Position numbers and translations under genes: made by a program
Part shown: one piece after another, positions 20,010 to 26,705 of the stretch
Position numbering within the stretch: position 1 is the first letter of the stretch
Layout of the letters: every line of letters begins with the position of its first letter
The notes under the pieces: generated by a model
The model's input: only the letters and a program-made list of their open reading frames with translations
The model's database searches: none
Told to the model about the DNA's origin: nothing
NCBI GenBank assembly: GCA_000299115.1
Contig: CP003801.1
Span: 682,001 to 746,000, forward strand
DNA from: an alpha proteobacterium HIMB59
GTDB taxonomy: Bacteria > Pseudomonadota > Alphaproteobacteria > HIMB59
Direction: 5' to 3'
DNA length: 64,000 bases

Positions 20010-21358
20010 ATTATGTCAGCACTCGTAATAATCAAATAAATTTCAGTTCTGAACAAGTTTTGAACTATGGCTTGGCTCCAGATGGAGGATTATTTATTCC
20101 AAGTGAACTTCCAAAGTTTTCTTCAGAGGATTTAAATAACTTAAAAAACGCTGACTACAAAGAAATAGCATATTTTGTTCTAAACCCTTTTTTAAAAGAT
20201 TTATTTTCAGAGAAAGAAATAAAACACCTGATTTCAGATGCTTATCAAAGTTTTGATGAAGGAATCGTCTCTATAACTGAGTTAGGTGAAAATCAATTAT
20301 TAAATTTATTTCATGGGCCAACATTAGCTTTTAAAGATTACGCAATGTGTCTTTTAGCTAAAATATATGAGCTATATCTTAGAAAAAAAAATCAAAAACT
20401 AGTAATTGTGGGAGCAACTTCAGGTGATACAGGTTCTGCAGCAATTCATGCTTTCAAGGGTATTGAAAATATAGATATTTTTATTCTTCACCCTCATAAC
20501 GCCACATCTCTTTTCCAAAGAAAACAGATGACAACTAGTGGAGCTGACAATGTATTTAATATTGCTCTTGAGGGAAGTTTTGATGATTGCCAGACTTTGG
20601 TAAAAAAAACTTTTAATGATCAAGAACTAAGTACCAAATATCATTTCACAGCGATCAACTCTATCAATTGGTTTAGAATATTGCCTCAATCTATTTATTA
20701 TGCTTGGGCTTATCTAAATCACAATGTTGATAGCTTCGTAGTACCAAGTGGAAATTTCGGAAATATCTATTCAGCACACCTTTTAAAGTCAATGGGCTTT
20801 CCCCTTAAAAATCTTGTTATAGCGACTAATGAAAATAATATTTTACATAGAATTATAGCTAACAATGATTTTTCATTAACTGATGTAATTAAAACAAATA
20901 GCCCAAGTATGGACATAACCATTTCAAGTAATTTTGAACGAATTTTAGCAGAGTCATTTAACCCAGAAGAATTATCTCATTTATATCAAAATTTGATAAA
21001 TCACGCACACAACCCCAAACTAGATGAGACTGTCCACGAGCAGTTGGCTGGTAAATTTAAGTCAGAGTATGCAACATCAGAAGAAGTCCAAAAATGTATC
21101 AAGAAATACTTTGATAGTAATAATGTTTTGATTGACCCACATACCGCTGTTGGGGTAGTTTGTGCGGAAAAAATGAATTTAAGTAATCATATGTGCTTGG
21201 CTTGTGCCCATCCGGTAAAATTTCAAGAAACCGTAACAAAATCTCTCGGTCATGAAATTGAATATGATAAAAACTTTGAATTTAAGAGTAGTGAAAAATT
21301 TGAAATACTAAAAAATGATTATAATCTTTTGAAGGAGTTTATTTTAAACAATGCCTAA
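20006..21358 (+). CDS. thrC: Threonine synthase
   Basis: ThrC converts O-phosphohomoserine to threonine with pyridoxal phosphate. The 450-residue protein begins MNYVSTRN, has LAPDGGLFIP near residue 23, and contains the PLP-lysine motif FHGPTLAFKDYAM at about residues 102-114. ATSGDTGSAA near 140 is the cofactor phosphate-binding loop, and PSGNFGN near 247 is also conserved. Length is normal for the longer ThrC class. Homoserine kinase (thrB) lies on the opposite strand 1.7 kb away, so the two pathway steps are local but not in one operon. Confidence 0.96.
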   Translation: MNYVSTRNNQINFSSEQVLNYGLAPDGGLFIPSELPKFSSEDLNNLKNADYKEIAYFVLNPFLKDLFSEKEIKHLISDAYQSFDEGIVSITELGENQLLNLFHGPTLAFKDYAMCLLAKIYELYLRKKNQKLVIVGATSGDTGSAAIHAFKGIENIDIFILHPHNATSLFQRKQMTTSGADNVFNIALEGSFDDCQTLVKKTFNDQELSTKYHFTAINSINWFRILPQSIYYAWAYLNHNVDSFVVPSGNFGNIYSAHLLKSMGFPLKNLVIATNENNILHRIIANNDFSLTDVIKTNSPSMDITISSNFERILAESFNPEELSHLYQNLINHAHNPKLDETVHEQLAGKFKSEYATSEEVQKCIKKYFDSNNVLIDPHTAVGVVCAEKMNLSNHMCLACAHPVKFQETVTKSLGHEIEYDKNFEFKSSEKFEILKNDYNLLKEFILNNA

Positions 21359-22604
21359 TATTCATAAACTAAATAACGGCCTTACTGTTATCACCGATTA
21401 TATTGATACCGTGGAAACCGTTTCAGTGGGCATGTGGAACAAAGTTGGGGCTAGAAATGAGCAGGAAAAAGTTAATGGAGTGGCTCATTTATTAGAACAT
21501 ATGGCCTTCAAAGGCACTGCTAATAGAACTGCTCTTGATATAGCAAAAGAGGTAGAAATGGTTGGAGGGGCTGTTAATGCTTACACTTCAAGAGAAGTGA
21601 CTGCCTATTATATGAAAGTGTTGAAAGAGGATATTGGTTTATCCATTGATATTATTAGTGATATTTTACAAAATTCTACTTTTGATGCGAAAGAATTAGA
21701 CAGAGAAAGAGGAGTTATTCTCCAGGAAATTGGCATGTATCTTGATACCCCAGATGATGTGGTGTTTGATAAATGGCAGGAGGTAGCTTATCCCGATCAA
21801 CCAATGGGAAGATCTATTTTAGGAAAAAGTGAAATTATAAAATCAATTTCTAGAGACCAGGTAGAGGGTTTCATGAAAAGTTTTTATCGACCTGATCGAA
21901 TGGTATTCTCAGTTTCAGGAAATTTTCAAGAGGCTTTAGTTTTAGATCTTGTCGAAAAACATTTCAATAATTTACCTAATGGCCAAGATGATCATTCTCC
22001 AAAGGCCTCATATAAGGGCGGTGAATTTAGACAAGAAAAAGAATTAGAACAAGTTAATATTATTCTGGGTTTCGAAGGTGTAGATTTTTATTCCGATCTC
22101 TATTACTCCACTGCTGTATACTCTACTGTTTTGGGCTCAGGAATGTCTTCTAGACTTTTCCAAGAAATAAGAGAAAAGAGAGGTTTGGTATATAGTGTAT
22201 CCAGCTATATCTCTTCTTTTTCTGACTCTGGAATATTTGGAGTTTATGCGGGTACTGGCCAGAAAGAGGTAAAAGAATTAATACCAGTTTTGTGTGATCA
22301 ATTAAACATTAGTGCGAAGAATTTCACCCCTGAAGAGTTACAACGTGCAAAAGCACAGTTTAAAGCTTCTTTGTTGATGGGTCAGGAAAGCACCTCAAGA
22401 AGGTGTCGATCTAATGCGTCAAAGTATTTAATGCACAATAAAATAATATCTCATGATGAAATAATTTCAAAAATAGATGCTGTTCAACTTGAAGATTTAG
22501 AAAGAGCAAGGCTCAATATTCTTAAATCTAATATTACACTTTCTTCAATTGGACCAGTTCAAGATTTAGAGTCTTTAGACTCCATCAAAGCTAGATTTAA
22601 TTAA
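21351..22604 (+). CDS. M16 family zinc peptidase (processing-peptidase-like)
   Basis: An M16 metallopeptidase related to the beta subunit of mitochondrial processing peptidase. The 417-residue protein has the inverted zinc motif HLLEHMAFKGT (HxxEH) at about residues 46-56, with the distal Glu in the RERGVILQEIGMY segment around residue 128. The C-terminal half holds the non-catalytic repeat with SRLFQEIREKRGLVYSV near 265-281. It overlaps thrC by 8 bases, a common alphaproteobacterial pair. Its natural substrate is unknown. Thirty bases of its 3' end overlap the convergent rnhA gene. Confidence 0.93.
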   Translation: MPNIHKLNNGLTVITDYIDTVETVSVGMWNKVGARNEQEKVNGVAHLLEHMAFKGTANRTALDIAKEVEMVGGAVNAYTSREVTAYYMKVLKEDIGLSIDIISDILQNSTFDAKELDRERGVILQEIGMYLDTPDDVVFDKWQEVAYPDQPMGRSILGKSEIIKSISRDQVEGFMKSFYRPDRMVFSVSGNFQEALVLDLVEKHFNNLPNGQDDHSPKASYKGGEFRQEKELEQVNIILGFEGVDFYSDLYYSTAVYSTVLGSGMSSRLFQEIREKRGLVYSVSSYISSFSDSGIFGVYAGTGQKEVKELIPVLCDQLNISAKNFTPEELQRAKAQFKASLLMGQESTSRRCRSNASKYLMHNKIISHDEIISKIDAVQLEDLERARLNILKSNITLSSIGPVQDLESLDSIKARFN

Positions 22605-23024
22605 TTTTTCAGCAGCTTCTCTTGCTAGAAGGTCAACTCTGTTATTATGTTCGTTGACGTCATGAGCTTTTACCCATTTCCAAGTAACATTCCTATTGGA
22701 ATTCAAAAAATCTAATTTGACCCAAAGATCTTTATTTTTAATTTCTTTTTTTTGAGAATTTTTCCAATTATTTTTTTTCCAGTTTACAATCCAAGAGGTA
22801 ATACCATTTTTAACATAACTACTATCAGTAAATAGTGTAACTTCATCATTTTCTTTAATAAACTCCAATGCATTAATTGCAGCTGTCAGTTCCATTTGAT
22901 TGTTTGTAGTATTTTGTTGGTATCCAAAATGATTAATATCCCCAATCTCTCTTAAAATTAGAAAAGCCCAACCCCCTGTGCCCGGATTACCCAGACATGA
23001 ACCATCTGTATAAACTTCAATCAA
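22575..23024 (-). CDS. rnhA: Ribonuclease HI
   Basis: RNase HI cuts the RNA strand of RNA-DNA hybrids, including R-loops and primers. The 149-residue protein has all the expected acidic residues: Asp in VYTDGSCLGNPG near residue 6, Glu in NNQMELTAA near residue 46, and Asp in LFTDSSYV near residue 66. The C-terminal VKAHDVNEHNNRVDLLA segment supplies the active-site His and last Asp. The start is a TTG overlapping the thrB TGA (TTGA). The thrB-rnhA order is a common alphaproteobacterial pair. Confidence 0.95.
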   Translation of the reverse strand: MIEVYTDGSCLGNPGTGGWAFLILREIGDINHFGYQQNTTNNQMELTAAINALEFIKENDEVTLFTDSSYVKNGITSWIVNWKKNNWKNSQKKEIKNKDLWVKLDFLNSNRNVTWKWVKAHDVNEHNNRVDLLAREAAEKLIKSSFDGV

Positions 23025-23959
23025 AAGAAATCCTGTAAGTTATTTTTTTCGTGAAATCGCAGAATGGCAAAGAATTCCATGGGGTCTTTATGGTTTACTT
23101 CACCATCTTTGTTAAAATTTTTATCATGAATACGAGTAAGAAAAAATCTTATTGCACTGGCTTTTAAGTAAAAATTAAAACTTTCTTTTTCTTCATTTGA
23201 CCACGAAATAGAACCAAAGTAGTGGTCAAAGAATATTTCAAAATAATTTTCATTAAAATTTTCATAGTTTAAAAACCAAGCATTTATCAATGTCGCCAAG
23301 TCATAAACAATGGTATCAGAACAAGTAAAAAAGAAGTCGATAAAGCCAGATACTTCATCGTTTTTAAAAAAAATATTATCCTTAAATAGATCTCCATGAA
23401 TTAAAGACTTTTTTAAATTTTGAGGAAATTGTGACTCGAGCGAAGAGATTAAATTTTTAATATAGTTAAACTCACTGATATTTTCTCCATCATAATCCTT
23501 GAATTTATTAATTATATATTTCCAACTTGGTAGTAGCATATCATTTTCTCTAGATAATTTAGACTGCGCACCAATATGATGAATTGTGGAAATATTTTTT
23601 GCTAAAGATACCATAGCATCATTATTTAGAGATTGGATTTGACTGCCCTCAATAAAAGAATAAATAGCACAAGGTTTTTCTTTTATATTAAATATATCAT
23701 TTTCATTTACTTTGATGGGAGTAGGGCAAGCAATACCTTTATGATAGAATTCACTCATCGCTTTATGAAAAAAAGGCAAATCAGAGCGCTTGGTTCTTTT
23801 CTCAAAAATTGTAAAAATAAATTTATTTTGATTTTTGGTATTAACTAAATAGTTTGTATTTTCTACACCCTCTGCAATACCTTTTATTTGTTCAATCCCA
23901 TCATAGTCTTGAAAAAGGTAGTCGATGTCTTGTTGAGTAATTTTTGTGTAAACTGCCAT
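23021..23959 (-). CDS. thrB: Homoserine kinase (ThrB, aminoglycoside-phosphotransferase fold)
   Basis: ThrB phosphorylates homoserine, feeding threonine synthase. The 312-residue protein is the alphaproteobacterial type with an APH-like kinase fold: MAVYTKITQQDI at the N-terminus, GIAEGVENTNYLV near residue 28, the catalytic loop SLIHGDLFKDNIFF near residue 186, and GFIDFFFT near residue 205 with the metal-binding Asp. Length is normal. It is upstream of rnhA on the same strand and divergent from a lipoprotein gene across a 62-base gap. Confidence 0.92.
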   Translation of the reverse strand: MAVYTKITQQDIDYLFQDYDGIEQIKGIAEGVENTNYLVNTKNQNKFIFTIFEKRTKRSDLPFFHKAMSEFYHKGIACPTPIKVNENDIFNIKEKPCAIYSFIEGSQIQSLNNDAMVSLAKNISTIHHIGAQSKLSRENDMLLPSWKYIINKFKDYDGENISEFNYIKNLISSLESQFPQNLKKSLIHGDLFKDNIFFKNDEVSGFIDFFFTCSDTIVYDLATLINAWFLNYENFNENYFEIFFDHYFGSISWSNEEKESFNFYLKASAIRFFLTRIHDKNFNKDGEVNHKDPMEFFAILRFHEKNNLQDFF

Positions 23960-24021
23960 TTTTATTAATTACAAAAAAGAATTCGTAATTTGATAGTAAT
24001 TTATTAATATCATCTATCATA

Positions 24022-24507
24022 ATGTTAAAATTTTTCATATTGTTAATATCGTCTTTACTTTTTTTTAATGCATGTAGCATCAAAAATCCTCTAAGTAAAA
24101 AATCTAAAATTACATATATTGATTGTCCTAAAACTTTAATTTTAGCCCCAGGCTCAAAGATATCTAATGATCAAATCACGATGACACTAAATAAGAACTA
24201 TTCTATGAATTGTTATTTACCTGAGCCCGAGTCAAGCAAGGTAGTATTTGAGTATAATTATACTATTGAAACCACTCTCAATAACCCTTCAACAGAAATA
24301 GAAAAGGTTGTATTTATTGTGTTTGTTACAAATAAAACAGAAGACTTAAAGGTTCACGAAGAAACTTTTAATAAAGATATACAATTAGATATTTCTAAAG
24401 ATGAAATGCCAGAGTCATACAATCAAATAACAAATTTCAGTGATAAAATTATCTTAGATCAAAAATTGTATGAAAATGGCGTAAAAACTTTTTTAGCTAT
24501 TAATTAA
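24022..24507 (+). CDS. Predicted lipoprotein of unknown function
   Basis: I do not recognise a characterised family. The 161-residue product has a lipoprotein signal peptide: a Lys at position 3, a hydrophobic core, and a lipobox FFNAC with the acylated Cys at position 18. The mature part contains YIDCPKTLILAPGSK near residues 33-47, a second Cys near residue 62, and a beta-rich stretch with alternating charged residues, suggesting a small periplasmic beta domain anchored in the outer or inner membrane. It stands alone between divergent thrB and convergent atpF, whose stops overlap by 8 bases. Function unknown. Confidence 0.75.
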   Translation: MLKFFILLISSLLFFNACSIKNPLSKKSKITYIDCPKTLILAPGSKISNDQITMTLNKNYSMNCYLPEPESSKVVFEYNYTIETTLNNPSTEIEKVVFIVFVTNKTEDLKVHEETFNKDIQLDISKDEMPESYNQITNFSDKIILDQKLYENGVKTFLAIN

Positions 24508-24976
24508 TTGATTTAAAATCACTAACACTTTTTTCTAACACTTTATTTCTATCAGAGTCAGATAAATTCGATAAGTAATTGGTGATCATATTATTTAGTT
24601 CAATTGAAGCCTGATTTTTAATTGATTGTATAGCAGAGATTTCGATTTGCTTAATCCTCTCCAAAGAGTTTTTTTCTTTAGAGGAAATAGCTTGAGCTGT
24701 TTTATCAACAATATTTTTAGATATGGTTTCAGCTTGAGATTTAGCAGAGTTTAATAATTCTTGTATCTTATTATCTAAGTCTGCTGTTTGTTTTTCAGCT
24801 TCTTTTAGTTTATTTTCCGCATCAGAAAAAGATTTTAGAGATGAATTTATATTAGATTTTATCTCTTCGATTTTTTGATCAAGACCTCCAATCAACATAG
24901 ATTTGAAAGGTTTAATCATTAAAATTACAAATAATACAAATGAAACTAAAAGCCAGAATTTTGGATCTTCAAACAT
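24500..24976 (-). CDS. atpF: ATP synthase F0 subunit b
   Basis: Subunit b forms half of the peripheral stalk linking F0 to F1. The 158-residue protein begins with a membrane helix (about residues 7-22) with the family-typical start MFEDPKFWLLVSFVLF, followed by a long charged coiled coil. It lies two bases downstream of the b' gene, as in alphaproteobacteria that carry paired b and b' genes. The F1 genes (atpHAGDC) are not in this window, so the synthase operons are split, a common alphaproteobacterial layout. Confidence 0.92.
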   Translation of the reverse strand: MFEDPKFWLLVSFVLFVILMIKPFKSMLIGGLDQKIEEIKSNINSSLKSFSDAENKLKEAEKQTADLDNKIQELLNSAKSQAETISKNIVDKTAQAISSKEKNSLERIKQIEISAIQSIKNQASIELNNMITNYLSNLSDSDRNKVLEKSVSDFKSIN

Positions 24977-24977
24977 T

Positions 24978-25436
24978 TTAAACCTTTATGTTTCCTTTAT
25001 CGAAATTTGTTATCTTAGATAAAAAAGTAGATGCAGAGTCTTTTAATTGATCGTTTAATTCAGCAATAGCAAGACTCTTTTCTTTGCTTACTCTCTCTTC
25101 AGTATTTTTAATTTCTTGCTGTATTTTTTCTTCAGTAGCTTTAATTAATTTTTCACTGTCTTGAAGGGCATTTTCTTTTGCATCAGCAATAATTTGACTA
25201 GCCTGATTTTTTGCCTCATTCAGTTTCAACTCATAGTTTTCTATCAGTTGCTCAGCCTTTTTGATTAATTCATCTTGTTTTGAGATGTGAGATTGAACGA
25301 ATTCGTCTCTCTTGTTCAAAAAAGCTCTAATTTTGGGTAGCGTTATATAAGTCAATACTACGAAGAGTATGACAAAAAAAACACCCAGCCAAAAAAGCTG
25401 AGATATAAAGAACTCTATTTGTTCTAATTGAGGCAT
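24978..25436 (-). CDS. atpF': ATP synthase F0 subunit b'
   Basis: The b' subunit pairs with b in the heterodimeric peripheral stalk of alphaproteobacterial and photosynthetic ATP synthases. The 152-residue protein starts MPQLEQIEFF, has a membrane helix at about residues 12-31 with the conserved FWLGVFFVILF, then YITLPKIRAFLNKRDEFVQ near residues 30-48, a b' hallmark, and a coiled coil rich in Glu, Lys and Ala. It follows atpE and precedes atpF with two bases between, in one operon. Confidence 0.92.
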   Translation of the reverse strand: MPQLEQIEFFISQLFWLGVFFVILFVVLTYITLPKIRAFLNKRDEFVQSHISKQDELIKKAEQLIENYELKLNEAKNQASQIIADAKENALQDSEKLIKATEEKIQQEIKNTEERVSKEKSLAIAELNDQLKDSASTFLSKITNFDKGNIKV

Positions 25437-25459
25437 TAAGTGATTTTATTAAATTTTAA

Positions 25460-25687
25460 CTATGAGAATAAAATCACTAATGCAATAACAAGCGCAAAAA
25501 GTGCAATCGCTTCAACGAGAGCAAATCCTAGCATAGTCATTGTGAAAACTTCATTTTTTGCAGCTGGGTTTCTTCCAACAGCCGTAATAAATGCAGCAAA
25601 GATATTTCCGATACCAAGACCTGCACCGATCACACCGATCACCGCTAATCCAGCACCTAAGTATTTAAAAGCTTCAACTAGTTCCAT
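25460..25687 (-). CDS. atpE: ATP synthase F0 subunit c
   Basis: Subunit c forms the rotating membrane ring. The 75-residue protein is a two-helix hairpin: helix one contains GAGLGIGNIFAAF (about residues 21-33), the polar loop is GRNPAAK, and helix two carries the ion-binding Glu in FALVEAIALFALV near residue 59. The residues around the Glu lack the Gln/Ser pattern of sodium-binding rings, so proton coupling is likely. It has the best Shine-Dalgarno sequence in the window, fitting the need for many copies per complex. Confidence 0.97.
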   Translation of the reverse strand: MELVEAFKYLGAGLAVIGVIGAGLGIGNIFAAFITAVGRNPAAKNEVFTMTMLGFALVEAIALFALVIALVILFS

Positions 25688-25691
25688 ATTT

Positions 25692-25699
25692 ACCTCCTT
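25692..25699 (-). promoter_or_regulatory. Strong Shine-Dalgarno of atpE
   Basis: On the minus strand AAGGAGGT, a near-perfect complement to the 16S rRNA 3' end, lies with five bases between its last G and the atpE ATG. Most genes here have weak or no such site, so this probably raises subunit c synthesis to match c-ring stoichiometry. Confidence 0.75.
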
Positions 25700-25707
25700 A
25701 TGTTCAT

Positions 25708-26460
25708 CTAGTGTAAGTGTAAAGCGTCGTTAATATACAAGCATGTTAATATTGCAAAAACATAAGCTTGTAAAAAAGCAATTAGTATTTCAAGCCCCGT
25801 TAAGGCAACTATAAATACTAATGGCAAAATTCCAAAAAAACCTAAAGCAGATACAAAACCTGCAAAAACTTTTAAAAGTGTATGGCCTGCTAGCATATTG
25901 GCAAATAATCGAACGGCAAGGCTAATAGGTCTTGAAAGATAAGAAATCACCTCAATTGGAATGAGAAGTGGTAGCATGTAAATTGGCAGTCCAGGAATCA
26001 CAAAGAAACTAAAGAATTTCAAGCCATGTTTAACAAAGCCTAATATTGTTACAAATAAAAATACCGCCAGAGCTAATCCAAAAGTAACGATTATGTGGCT
26101 GGTAAAGGTAAAACTATACGGGATCATTCCAAATAGATTTCCAAATAAAATAAACATGAATAATGAGAAAACTAAAGGAAAGTACTTTCTCCCCTCTTTG
26201 CCGGCAGTGTCAGTAATCAAGTTGTTAATAAAACTAAATCCCATCTCAGCAGCTACTTGCATACGAGAGGGGTATAGATCTTCAACAGAGTTAGTTTTTC
26301 TTGATTTTAGAAAAGGGATAGTAAAAAAAACTAAGATAAAGACGGTAGTGATTGTCATCCATAGAGATGAATTAGTGAAGGAAATATCATACCCAAACAA
26401 TTCTAAATCCATTAAAGGTTTAATTTCAAACTGTTTTAAGGGACTCTCGCCTTTAGCCAT
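25708..26460 (-). CDS. atpB: ATP synthase F0 subunit a
   Basis: Subunit a provides the proton half-channels against the c ring. The 250-residue membrane protein has about six helices. The essential Arg is visible in SLAVRLFANMLAGHTLLKV near residues 180-198, and the final helix carries the family's LQAYVFAILTCLYINDAL near 229-246. The N-terminus, with ESPLKQFEIKPL, resembles alphaproteobacterial AtpB. It follows atpI by 17 bases and precedes atpE by 20 bases. Confidence 0.96.
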   Translation of the reverse strand: MAKGESPLKQFEIKPLMDLELFGYDISFTNSSLWMTITTVFILVFFTIPFLKSRKTNSVEDLYPSRMQVAAEMGFSFINNLITDTAGKEGRKYFPLVFSLFMFILFGNLFGMIPYSFTFTSHIIVTFGLALAVFLFVTILGFVKHGLKFFSFFVIPGLPIYMLPLLIPIEVISYLSRPISLAVRLFANMLAGHTLLKVFAGFVSALGFFGILPLVFIVALTGLEILIAFLQAYVFAILTCLYINDALHLH

Positions 26461-26477
26461 GCGCTAATAAAACAAAT

Positions 26478-26705
26478 TTATTTGGAATTTTCTATGCGAC
26501 GTATAAGCCTGTAAATATTAAGTAAGCCAGCAAAAAAACCCAATATTATCAACGTTATTAGTGCAATAGGTTTCGTATCCAAGAAATTATCTATGGTAAG
26601 TCCTAAAATAACTGAGACGATCAGGGCAGCTACAAGTTCTGATGAGATTCGATAGGCAAAACTTAGACCTTTAAGGTCTGATTTGCTTTTACCCTCATTC
26701 TGCAT
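26478..26705 (-). CDS. atpI: AtpZ/AtpI family protein
   Basis: A 75-residue protein with two membrane helices (about residues 25-43 and 48-66) at the head of the F0 gene group. AtpI/AtpZ proteins assist assembly of the c ring or take part in Mg/Ca transport in some bacteria. The segment LGLTIDNFLDTKPIALITLIILGFFAGL is recognisable, with the G-x-x-x-D and G-x-x-x-G features of the family. The ATG lies 11 bases inside the 3' end of smc, so translation is coupled to smc. Confidence 0.85.
   Translation of the reverse strand: MQNEGKSKSDLKGLSFAYRISSELVAALIVSVILGLTIDNFLDTKPIALITLIILGFFAGLLNIYRLIRRIENSK

Noticed and set aside
22575-24000. Search for a defence or mobile island around thrB, the lipoprotein and ATP synthase genes
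   Set aside because: All flanking genes are core housekeeping genes in conserved order, with no integrase, repeat, tRNA-flanked insertion or base-composition shift seen.
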